Position numbers and translations under genes: made by a program. Below, piece after piece: positions 22,347-30,097 of a stretch of 30,837 nucleotides of DNA. The notes below the pieces were generated by a model. It did not search any database. It was not told the DNA's origin and worked only from the letters and a program-made list of their open reading frames with translations. The stretch is taken from positions 1 through 30,837 of the forward strand of contig CAKTUP010000007.1 of NCBI GenBank assembly GCA_934621705.1. The letters run 5' to 3'. The stretch's first letter is position 1, and each line of letters begins with the position of its first letter. The DNA is from an uncultured Petrimonas sp. Lineage in GTDB: Bacteria > Bacteroidota > Bacteroidia > Bacteroidales > Dysgonomonadaceae.

Positions 22347-23008
22347 TGAAAGTGAAATTCGTTCTATTAATCAGTTGCTTAACGCTGGCGTTTTTTGCTT
22401 GCAACAGAAGTAAATCTCAGTCGGTGGAGACTCCTTTCCTGCTTTTAACCGAGACTATCATTCCGGAGGAGGACACCGTAATTATAGACTCAAAACTTAC
22501 TTTTGAAGAAGCCGTTGCCGGAACAAAAGCGCCGAAATCCATCGTTGATGAGCTGGTGATTTTTGATGTGCAGTATATTTCTACCGATGGAAAACTACAT
22601 CAGGGACAAATTCTTACGAATAAAAAACTGGAAGAAAATATCAAGCAAATTTTCGGGTTTATGCTCGAAAACAATTTCGTTATCGAAAAGGCCATCCCAA
22701 TTGTGCAATACAACTGGAGCGACAGCCTGTCGATGGACGACAACAATACGTATAGTTTTTGTTACCGCAACATTTCTTATTCAAAGCACGCCCGCGGAAT
22801 GGCAATCGACATAAATCCGCGTTTCAATCCGGTACGGTGGAAAAAAGTAAATCGCCCTAATCAACCCGAAGGTGCCGTGCTAGACACAACCGTTAACGGA
22901 ACGCTGCATCCCGAACATATTGTGGTAAAGGAATTCAGAAGACTTGGATTTCGTTGGGGGCACACGTTTTCGAAATATTACGACGACCATCATTTTGAGA
23001 AAAGGTGA
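22346..23008 (+). CDS. M15-type D-Ala-D-Ala peptidase-like lipoprotein
   Basis: 220-residue exported lipoprotein (lipobox LAFFAC, Cys19). The second half shows the zinc-peptidase pattern of family M15: SKHARGMAIDINP with ligands His148 and Asp155, then GFRWGHTFSKYYDDHHFEK with the base Asp213 and third ligand His216. This is the layout of VanY and DacB-like D,D-carboxypeptidases and of phage endolysins such as those that cut D-Ala-D-Ala or cross-bridges. The likely role is trimming or recycling peptidoglycan in the periplasm. The start codon overlaps the dnaX stop by one base. There is no obvious functional link to replication; the coupling may be chance. Confidence 0.83.
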   Translation: MKVKFVLLISCLTLAFFACNRSKSQSVETPFLLLTETIIPEEDTVIIDSKLTFEEAVAGTKAPKSIVDELVIFDVQYISTDGKLHQGQILTNKKLEENIKQIFGFMLENNFVIEKAIPIVQYNWSDSLSMDDNNTYSFCYRNISYSKHARGMAIDINPRFNPVRWKKVNRPNQPEGAVLDTTVNGTLHPEHIVVKEFRRLGFRWGHTFSKYYDDHHFEKR

Positions 23009-23080
23009 ATTTTACGAGTAATAAGTTTTGAGTTACAAAGAACAAAGAGATGAATAGTTTACAAAAAGAATCGTAAATAA

Positions 23081-23112
23081 TCTAACCATCTATTTGTCTA
23101 AAAGTCTACCTA
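23081..23112 (-). repeat. Tandem 8-bp repeat TCTANNNN, four units
   Basis: On the plus strand TCTAACCA, TCTATTTG, TCTAAAAG, TCTACCTA in exact 8-bp register, ending on the stop codon of the alpha/beta hydrolase. Same period and same fixed TCTA as the array at 4357-4396. The gap 23009-23109 holds no gene or terminator that I can see. Confidence 0.7.
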
Positions 23113-23868
23113 CAAATACCGCATCGCCCATTCTCCAATCAGGCTTCCCACATATCTCGCATCCTTTATGTTTTTTACCAAATGGTCTATCCCGTCCAGA
23201 GCGATAAAACTTTTCGGATGGCGAGCTGCCATAAAAATTTCGGTGGCGTGTGAAATATTAACCATTTCATCCTGAGGAGAATGAAGGATAAGTAACGGTT
23301 TATTCAGTTGATTGAGCGATTTCTTGATGTTGTAATTCGCCAAATCATCTACAAAGCCTTTTCCAATCTCAACTTCCCTTCCGGCCACATCAATCATTGC
23401 GCTTCCGTTTTGGGCAATCTCATCCATCTTGTTGACAAACAGCCGTTTTATGTGGTCTAATGTGGAAGGGGTTCCCAGCAGCGAGATTGCTTTTACGGAT
23501 TCAAGTTGTCCGGCAGCCACAATAGAGGCGGCACCGCCTAACGAGTGGCCGACGAGAAGCTTAGGTGCTTCGTAGTTGTGGGTTAAAAAATCGGCTGCGC
23601 TAAGCAGATCGTCAATATTCGAAGAGAAATCGGTTTCGGCAAAGTTGCCTTGGCTATCGCCCAATCCTGAAAAATCGAACCGGAGAACGGCTATTCTTTT
23701 CTCGCTTAACGCTTCCGAAATATATTTGACGTTTATAAGGTTCTTGTTGCAGGTAAAACAATGCGAGAATATGGCAAATGCTTTTGGAGAGTCGTTTTCC
23801 GGCAGTTCCACCGAGCCGGACAGGATGATTCCCTTGGAATTTTCGAACGTTACTTTTTCTCTTTTCAT
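23110..23868 (-). CDS. Alpha/beta hydrolase, serine-active
   Basis: 252-residue cytosolic protein with the full alpha/beta-hydrolase pattern: SHCFTCNKN oxyanion region (35-43), LRFDFSGLGDSQGNF (62-76), the nucleophile elbow VGHSLGG (Ser109), Asp200 in SPQDEMV and His229 in DGIDHLV. The N-terminal SKGIILSGSVELPE segment and the SHCFTCNKN stretch match the hydrolase half of proteins that elsewhere carry a C-terminal OsmC domain. Here that domain is absent, and a separate OsmC-like gene lies at 8256. Substrate unknown; a small ester or thioester is likely. It is convergent with the M15-type gene across the repeat-bearing gap. Confidence 0.85.
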   Translation of the reverse strand: MKREKVTFENSKGIILSGSVELPENDSPKAFAIFSHCFTCNKNLINVKYISEALSEKRIAVLRFDFSGLGDSQGNFAETDFSSNIDDLLSAADFLTHNYEAPKLLVGHSLGGAASIVAAGQLESVKAISLLGTPSTLDHIKRLFVNKMDEIAQNGSAMIDVAGREVEIGKGFVDDLANYNIKKSLNQLNKPLLILHSPQDEMVNISHATEIFMAARHPKSFIALDGIDHLVKNIKDARYVGSLIGEWAMRYL

Positions 23869-23902
23869 CGCCTAATTTAACGCTGGAATAATAGAAATGT
23901 TT

Positions 23903-24976
23903 TCAAATTTTTTTCAAAAAATTAAATTCAAGCTGCAGGTCAATGGTTTCTTGGGTAACGATGTTCAACGGCAAATAATTCTCCATTTTGGGTTTAGTTT
24001 GCAAAATAAGATATTCAAGCAACGTTTTCATCGCCATATATCCCTGATAATCGGGGTTTTGGTCGATAAGAAATTCAATCCGACCGTCCTTTAAAGCAGA
24101 AATATTGGGTTTTGTTAAATCCACACCAACTATTTTTACATCCTTTATGTTGTTTTGTTTCAGGAAATCGGCTACAACATTTCCTCTCGAATTAAGCACT
24201 ATCACGCCTTTTACGTTTGGATGAGAAGAGAAAAACTCTTTCATCGTTTCTTCGTTCTTTTGTGCTTCGTAAACCGAGAACAGTATGTTGTGAACTTGAT
24301 TGTTGAAGTTAATTTCCGACAGATAATCGTATGCTCCTTTGCGTCTTATAATGCTCGTATTCGCGCTCTGGTCGCCGATTCTTATGGCTTGAAGGATGCC
24401 GATATCGCTCGATTCCGGAGCAAGTGACTTTACTAACTTGCACATCAAATAACCGCAAATGTAGTGATTGGCGGAATAAAACGCCAGAGGCGATGTGTTC
24501 TCAACCATGGAATCGACAAAAGTGAAAGGAATATTTTTTTCCCGCAGTTTATCGGCAAAATCAATGGTTTCGTCTTTAAAAGTGGGGCCAATGATCACCG
24601 CATCGGGCGAAAGTATCAAAATTTGAGTGAAAACATTCTGACAGGAATAAATATTGTACTGATCGTAAGTTAAATACGTGGTTTTTATGTTCAGGCTTTC
24701 ATGTTGGTCAATAGCTTCCTGAATGCCTTTATGTATACTTTCCCAATATTCGCCGTGCGAAGCGTGAGGAGTGGTAACCACAATTTCATAGGTCTTTTTC
24801 AGCGAAAGTCCCGATAAATGTATGTTGGGTTTGTAACCCACCTGCTTCAAAACTTTTTCCACTGCAACTCTCGCCTTCTCCGACACATTCCCGCGATTGT
24901 GTAAAATTCTATCCACCGTTCCCGACGATACTCCGGCCTGCGCGGCTATGTCTTTAATTCTGATACGTTTTTTCAT
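23903..24976 (-). CDS. LacI-family transcriptional regulator
   Basis: 357-residue repressor. The N-terminal HTH is clear: RIKDIAAQAGVSSGTVDRILHNRGNVSEKARVAVEKVLKQVGYKPN (5-51), with a hinge helix at about 53-60, followed by a periplasmic-binding-protein-like effector domain (YEIVVTTPHASHGEYWESIHKGIQEAI onward). The effector domain is of the sugar-binding PBP1 type; the ligand cannot be read. It is divergent from susC and shares a 354-bp control region with it, in which two operator-like palindromes (25031-25048 and 25136-25153) lie over the two promoters. It therefore probably represses both itself and the susCD genes until a sugar binds. Confidence 0.92.
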   Translation of the reverse strand: MKKRIRIKDIAAQAGVSSGTVDRILHNRGNVSEKARVAVEKVLKQVGYKPNIHLSGLSLKKTYEIVVTTPHASHGEYWESIHKGIQEAIDQHESLNIKTTYLTYDQYNIYSCQNVFTQILILSPDAVIIGPTFKDETIDFADKLREKNIPFTFVDSMVENTSPLAFYSANHYICGYLMCKLVKSLAPESSDIGILQAIRIGDQSANTSIIRRKGAYDYLSEINFNNQVHNILFSVYEAQKNEETMKEFFSSHPNVKGVIVLNSRGNVVADFLKQNNIKDVKIVGVDLTKPNISALKDGRIEFLIDQNPDYQGYMAMKTLLEYLILQTKPKMENYLPLNIVTQETIDLQLEFNFLKKI

Positions 24977-25006
24977 AAAAACCTGTTATGTAAAACAAAT
25001 AATTGA

Positions 25007-25014
25007 CAAAGATA
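25007..25014 (-). promoter_or_regulatory. Predicted -7 box of the lacI-type gene
   Basis: Minus-strand TATCTTTG is a full match to TAnnTTTG, 31 bp upstream of the regulator ATG. The operator copy at 25031-25048 would fall on its -33 region. Confidence 0.5.
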
Positions 25015-25030
25015 GAGAGTTAATTTATGT

Positions 25031-25048
25031 TTTGTGCGAATGCACGGT
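25031..25048. promoter_or_regulatory. Operator-like palindrome O1
   Basis: TTTGTGCGAATGCACGGT: arms GTGC and GCAC around GAAT. It shares TTTGTG-N4-TGCAC with the site at 25136. It lies over the putative -33 region of the lacI-type gene, suggesting autorepression. Confidence 0.55.
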
Positions 25049-25131
25049 AATAAAGCTTTACGCTTCTTGTTATTTTACTTGAAATTAATATAAATTAACG
25101 TCTATTTTTATGTTGATTAAATAAACCACAT

Positions 25132-25139
25132 TACTTTTG
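25132..25139 (+). promoter_or_regulatory. Predicted -7 box of susC-susD
   Basis: TACTTTTG is a full match to TAnnTTTG. Its last four bases are also the first bases of operator O2. A TTG at 25113-25115 is 16 bp upstream. The leader to the susC ATG would be about 185 nt; I see no riboswitch or other structured element in it. Confidence 0.5.
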
Positions 25140-25153
25140 TGTACGTGCACAAA
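25136..25153. promoter_or_regulatory. Operator-like palindrome O2
   Basis: TTTGTGTACGTGCACAAA is a near-perfect 18-bp palindrome (16 of 18 positions symmetric) with the central CG typical of LacI-family operators. It overlaps the end of the susC -7 box and the expected start site, the position of a classical repressor site. Centre-to-centre distance to O1 is 105 bp. Confidence 0.65.
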
Positions 25154-25330
25154 TTGTTTTTGATAATTTTTTTCTTGAATGAAATATATAATTGTATTTA
25201 TCTCACTTTTAGAATTAGCATTATCTGCAAGTTTACCAAATGAAGACGTTTAAAAATTAATAAGTACTACAAACCGATTATAAAAGAAACGAGTTATTCA
25301 ATAAAAATTAACAATCTAACAAATGGAAGA

Positions 25331-28300
25331 ATGAAAAAGAACGATTATTTTAATTTATCTAAAAGAGTCTTATCTATTTTTTTGTGGATTTTTTCTCTTT
25401 GTCTCTCAGCACAAAACATCAATGTTTCGGGTATTGTGAAAGATATAACGGGAGAGCCTCTTATCGGTGTAACTGTGCAAGTTCTTGGAACTACTTCTGG
25501 AACAGTTACAGATATGGATGGGCAGTTTCTGTTGCAGAACATTCCATCGAATGGAACCCTTGAAATTTCGTATGTTGGTATGAAAAGTCAGGTTGTAACT
25601 GTCAACGGGCGAACATTAATTGATATAACACTTCTCGAAGATGCGGAAGCATTAGAAGAAGTGGTAGTTGTGGGATATGGCGTTGTTAAAAAGAAAGACT
25701 TAACCGGATCGGTGGCACAAATCTCTTCAAAATCCATGAAAGATTTAAAAGTTGCAAATGCTTCTCAAGCAATGGCCGGTCAGTTGCCGGGTGTACAAGT
25801 TCAACAAACAGCTGGAAAGCCGGGTGAAGGTGCTACAATACGCGTCAGGGGGGTAGGATCTATTTCGGCATCAAGTTCTCCATTGTATGTTGTTGACGGA
25901 TATCCTTTAGCAGAACAGAATCTTAACTCGGTAAACCCATCTGATATCGAATCTATTGAAGTTTTAAAAGACGCTTCTGCGGCGGCCATTTATGGCTCAA
26001 GAGCTGCTAATGGAGTTGTACTTGTAACCACAAAAAGCGGAAGAACTGGTAAGGCAACTGTTATGTTGGATACTTATTTTGGGATACAAAATGTTTCGAA
26101 AAAAATGGATCTGTTAGATGCACAGGAATTTATAATGATTTCGAAAGAAGCGTTCAATACAAACTATTTAGGTAATGTAACCGGAGCATCAGTTAATGAT
26201 CCTGTCGGTTCAAGACCTACAGGGCAAAGGTATAGATATCCGGCTTTCTTTGATGATCCAAAAGCTGTTTCTGATTTGGGAAAAGGTACAGACTGGCAAG
26301 ATGAGATTTTCAGAACAGCACCGATACAGAATTATCAATTAACTGTTAACGGAGGAACCGAAGATACCAAATATATGTTTACAGGCGGTTACTTTACTCA
26401 AACGGGCATAATCTTAGGAAGTGATTTTGAGCGGTTCTCTGCTCGTGCGAAAGTTGATTCCAAGATAAATAATTGGTTAAAATTAGGTGTAAATATCGCT
26501 CCAACTTATTCGAATGAAAATCAAGTTCCTGAAGGACACTGGGCAGGTGATGGAGTTGTAAACGCAGCATTGGCAACCGCTCCCGTGACGCCGGTTTATA
26601 ATCCTGATGGCACATGGGCGTCTCAATCTATGTATGCTGTGTCAGGAGATGGACTCACGGGCGTTCCAAATGGCGTGGCCATTGCTTTGGATATCGAAAA
26701 TAAAACAACTGCATTACGATTATTCACAAATGGATATGCTGAAATTTCTTTTATGCCGAATTTGATTTTTAAGTCAACCATCGGTGCCGATATGTTGAAT
26801 TCGAGATATAATTATTTCAGGCCTTCAAATGTACCAAATAACGGCAATGTGGCTCCACTTCCCGCAACAGCACGAACTGCGACAGATAGGTCGGTAAGTG
26901 TTTTTAACTGGTTAAACGAAAATACATTGTCTTATAATGAAACTTTTGCGGAAAAACATCAATTAGATGCTTTATTGGGATTTACAGTACAGAAAAATGC
27001 TTATAAGATGAATCAAGCAACAGGAAGCAATTTTCCAACGGATATTATTAAGACAATCAATGATGCAACAATCAAGAGTGGAACATCTGATTTTACCGAG
27101 TGGTCATTAATCTCATACTTGGGACGCATCAATTATAGGTTTGATAATCGTTATTATCTGACAGCTTCAATCCGTTCCGACGGAAGTTCTAGGTTTGGTA
27201 AAAATAAAAGATTTGGTTATTTTCCCTCGGCATCTGCTGCTTGGAGGGCGTCTCAGGAAAAATTCATGCAAAATGTTTCTTGGTTAAATGATTTGAAATT
27301 GCGTGCAAGTGTGGGACTTACCGGTAATAACAGTATTACAAACTACGGAGCCATAGGGCTTATGAGTACTGCTAACTATGTATTTGGGAACGGAACGGGT
27401 AATGTCTCATCAGGTTCGGTGCAATCATCTATATCGAATTCGGATCTTACTTGGGAGAAAACAAAACAATATGATGTGGGGCTTGATGTAGTAACTCTTA
27501 ATAATAGGCTGACCTTCACAATTGATGCCTATCTTCGTAAAACAACCGACCTATTGTTGAACGTAAAAATACCTTCAGCATCCGGATTTACTAATGCTTG
27601 GCAAAATATTGGCAAGATGGATAACAAAGGATTGGAAATAAGCCTGAACTCGATAAACTTTGATCGGAAAGATTTTTCATGGACCACTAACTTCAACATC
27701 TCTTTTTTAAGAAATAAAGTAGTTGAACTCGGCCCATCAGGAGATCCCATTTATAGTGCTGGAGGAGTTGGAGACACTAATATTACGATGATAGGACACC
27801 CAATCGGTAGCTTTTTCGGTTATAAACAAATTGGAGTTTATATGAATCAAGAAGATTTTAATAGTGCTCCCAAAATGTCCAACTCTCATGTTGGAGATGT
27901 TAAGTATGCAGATATGGATGACAATAAGACAATTAATGCGAATGATAGGACAATTATAGGTAATAATATTCCCGACTTCATTTGGGGACTTAGCAATCAA
28001 TTGACTTATAAAAACTTTGATTTTAGCTTCTTAATTCAAGGAGTCCAAGGGAATGAAATTCTCCACCTGGGAAAAAGATTTTATACTCAACTCGAAGGCA
28101 ATCAGCAACAAATGAAAATCGTGTTAAACAGATGGCAATCTGAACAAAATCCTGGCGATGGATGGACACCTCGTGCGAACTCTCAAACAACCGGCCAAAA
28201 TAATGCAATTTCTTCCCGATGGATTGAAGACGGCTCTTTTGCTCGTCTCAATAATGTAACTTTGGGTTATACGTTATCCAAAAAATTAGCAAATCAACTC

Positions 28301-28477
28301 TATTTCCAAAATCTGCGCATATATTTGTCGGCTCAAAATTTGATGACATTTACAAAATACAGTGGTTTTAATCCTGAAACAAGTTTCAATCAGGACAGTG
28401 TTTTGGCGCCTGGAACAGATTATGGTATGTATCCTTTAGCAAGAATATTTACGTTTGGTTTTAATCTCACATTTTAA
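25331..28477 (+). CDS. susC: SusC-family TonB-dependent outer-membrane transporter
   Basis: 1048-residue SusC/RagA-type transporter. It has a signal peptide (1-27, ending LCLSAQ), a carboxypeptidase-regulatory-like domain (about 30-110; VSGIVKDITGEPLIGVTVQVLGTTSGTVTDMDGQF), a TonB box region (EEVVVVGYG, 111-119), a plug domain (about 120-225; KKKDLTGSVAQISSKSM, IRVRGVGSISASSSPLYVVDGYP, ASAAAIYGSRAANGVVLVTTKSG) and a C-terminal barrel ending in the terminal Phe (FTFGFNLTF). It forms the outer-membrane channel that imports an oligosaccharide captured by its SusD partner, 11 bp downstream. Base composition is clearly more AT-rich than the neighbouring genes. It is controlled by the divergent LacI-type regulator if the operators are real. 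The substrate is unknown. Confidence 0.96.
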   Translation: MKKNDYFNLSKRVLSIFLWIFSLCLSAQNINVSGIVKDITGEPLIGVTVQVLGTTSGTVTDMDGQFLLQNIPSNGTLEISYVGMKSQVVTVNGRTLIDITLLEDAEALEEVVVVGYGVVKKKDLTGSVAQISSKSMKDLKVANASQAMAGQLPGVQVQQTAGKPGEGATIRVRGVGSISASSSPLYVVDGYPLAEQNLNSVNPSDIESIEVLKDASAAAIYGSRAANGVVLVTTKSGRTGKATVMLDTYFGIQNVSKKMDLLDAQEFIMISKEAFNTNYLGNVTGASVNDPVGSRPTGQRYRYPAFFDDPKAVSDLGKGTDWQDEIFRTAPIQNYQLTVNGGTEDTKYMFTGGYFTQTGIILGSDFERFSARAKVDSKINNWLKLGVNIAPTYSNENQVPEGHWAGDGVVNAALATAPVTPVYNPDGTWASQSMYAVSGDGLTGVPNGVAIALDIENKTTALRLFTNGYAEISFMPNLIFKSTIGADMLNSRYNYFRPSNVPNNGNVAPLPATARTATDRSVSVFNWLNENTLSYNETFAEKHQLDALLGFTVQKNAYKMNQATGSNFPTDIIKTINDATIKSGTSDFTEWSLISYLGRINYRFDNRYYLTASIRSDGSSRFGKNKRFGYFPSASAAWRASQEKFMQNVSWLNDLKLRASVGLTGNNSITNYGAIGLMSTANYVFGNGTGNVSSGSVQSSISNSDLTWEKTKQYDVGLDVVTLNNRLTFTIDAYLRKTTDLLLNVKIPSASGFTNAWQNIGKMDNKGLEISLNSINFDRKDFSWTTNFNISFLRNKVVELGPSGDPIYSAGGVGDTNITMIGHPIGSFFGYKQIGVYMNQEDFNSAPKMSNSHVGDVKYADMDDNKTINANDRTIIGNNIPDFIWGLSNQLTYKNFDFSFLIQGVQGNEILHLGKRFYTQLEGNQQQMKIVLNRWQSEQNPGDGWTPRANSQTTGQNNAISSRWIEDGSFARLNNVTLGYTLSKKLANQLYFQNLRIYLSAQNLMTFTKYSGFNPETSFNQDSVLAPGTDYGMYPLARIFTFGFNLTF

Positions 28478-28488
28478 ACTATAATAGT

Positions 28489-29976
28489 ATGAATAATATC
28501 TATAAAATATCAGCAATAATTGTTTCTGTGGCTATTTTAGTATCTTGTAGCAATGATTTCTTAAATTTGTCACCTAAAACACAGCTAAGCGTTGAAGTAT
28601 TTTTTAAAACTCCCGACGACTTCAAATCGGCATTGAACGGTACCTATTCAGTTTTACAAGAAAGTAATCTTTATGGGAGTAATTGGTATGTTTTTTCTGA
28701 AATTCCGTCAGACAATACCAGCAATCAGCTTTCAGGCTCTGTATCCGATCAAGATGAATTTGATAAGTATTATATCCGGACTTTAAATCCTTATTTGGCC
28801 GGATTTTGGAATACAAGTTATAACGGTATTCATAGAGCAAATACAATTATCAAAGAAATTGACGCGATTGAAATGGATGCTAATCTAAAACAACAATACA
28901 AATTAGAGGCCGTTTTTCTAAGAGCTCTCATGTACTATAACTTGGTTCGAGTTTTTGGTGGAGTTCCTTTAGTTTTAGAACCCATCACTATTGCTGAGTC
29001 ATATAATCTAAAAAGAGCACCTGTTGTAGAAGTTTATAATTCCATTGTTTCAGATTTAAAACAGGCAGAAAATCTTCCGACCTCATATAGCGGCAATGAT
29101 ATTGGAAGAGTAACATCGGGGGCAGCGAAATCTTTATTAGGTAATGTTTATATGACACTTCAGGATTATCAAAAAGCTGAATTGATTTTAGAGGAAGTGA
29201 TCACAAGCGGAAATTACGCACTGCTTGAAAACACGTCGGGTAGTCTTAACATTAATGGATATGCAAGTATCTTTGATCCCAATAATCATAATCATAAAGA
29301 ATCAATTTTTGATGTTCAATTCAAAAAAGGAGGATTTGGAGAAGGTAGTGGTTTTGCGAATAATTTTGCTCCTGAAAATTCTGGTACAAATGTAGTCCCT
29401 GTTGGATCTACAGGAGGGAATAATTTACCCGGCAGAGATATGTATGATGCTTATGAAAATCAGGATTTAAGACGAGATTTTTCAATGGCGTTGGGTTATC
29501 GAAATGCACAAAAGGAAAATCAATGGGTTGACGCAATGTATATTACTAAATACAAAGACGTGCCGTACCAGAATTACGATTCAAATAATAACTGGCCTGT
29601 CATCCGGTATTCGGATGTATTGTTAATGTGCGCGGAAGCTCTAAATGAAAATGGTAATACTGCAAAAGCGTGTAATTATCTGAATATGGTAAGAAGGCGT
29701 GGTTTTGGTTATCAAACTAATGCAACCTCTCCTTATGACGTAAATACGGCAGATAAAGCTGCTTTCAGATTAATTGTCGAACATGAGCGAAGAGTGGAAT
29801 TGGCATTTGAAGGACATCGATGGTTTGATCTTATTCGTACAGGAAGAGCTGTAGAAGTAATGCGGTCAAAAGGTTACAAGTTAAACGCTTCAAATTTAGT
29901 TAGTCCGATACCGCAAGAACAGATAGATTTGAATAAAAATCTGACACAAAACGAATACACCATTGAACCTAAGTGA
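28489..29976 (+). CDS. susD: SusD-family surface glycan-binding lipoprotein
   Basis: 495-residue lipoprotein of the RagB/SusD family: signal with lipobox AILVSC (Cys20), followed directly by SNDFLNLSPKTQLS, the standard SusD opening. The TPR-rich body shows LKQQYKLEAVFLRALMYYNLVRVFGGVPLVLEP (about 133-165), typical of the family, and the C-terminal half has WPVIRYSDVLLMCAEALNENG and the closing ELAFEGHRWFDLIRTGRA block. The protein lids the SusC channel at the cell surface and captures the glycan. It shares the AT-rich composition and likely the transcript of susC. Two short hairpins follow its stop before the SDR gene. Confidence 0.96.
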   Translation: MNNIYKISAIIVSVAILVSCSNDFLNLSPKTQLSVEVFFKTPDDFKSALNGTYSVLQESNLYGSNWYVFSEIPSDNTSNQLSGSVSDQDEFDKYYIRTLNPYLAGFWNTSYNGIHRANTIIKEIDAIEMDANLKQQYKLEAVFLRALMYYNLVRVFGGVPLVLEPITIAESYNLKRAPVVEVYNSIVSDLKQAENLPTSYSGNDIGRVTSGAAKSLLGNVYMTLQDYQKAELILEEVITSGNYALLENTSGSLNINGYASIFDPNNHNHKESIFDVQFKKGGFGEGSGFANNFAPENSGTNVVPVGSTGGNNLPGRDMYDAYENQDLRRDFSMALGYRNAQKENQWVDAMYITKYKDVPYQNYDSNNNWPVIRYSDVLLMCAEALNENGNTAKACNYLNMVRRRGFGYQTNATSPYDVNTADKAAFRLIVEHERRVELAFEGHRWFDLIRTGRAVEVMRSKGYKLNASNLVSPIPQEQIDLNKNLTQNEYTIEPK

Positions 29977-30007
29977 CCGACGTATTTCTGAGTTTTAAAC
30001 TAATTGG

Positions 30008-30069
30008 ATATCAGAGATTTGTATTCATCTGATATTCTAAAAGTAGTATTATCCTAAACTTATTTAGGA
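30008..30069 (+). repeat. Two hairpins between susD and the SDR gene
   Basis: ATATCAGA (30008-30015) pairs with TCTGATAT (30028-30035), 8 bp with a 12-nt loop. TCCTAAA (30052-30058) pairs with TTTAGGA (30063-30069), 7 bp with a 4-nt loop. Neither is followed by a T run, so partial termination or mRNA-end protection is more likely than full termination. Confidence 0.5.
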
Positions 30070-30097
30070 CAATAATAATATATAATCAACAACAACC

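Noticed and set aside
25140..25330. Riboswitch or structured leader before susC
   Set aside because: The leader is AT-rich with no stable stem set or known aptamer pattern that I could find.
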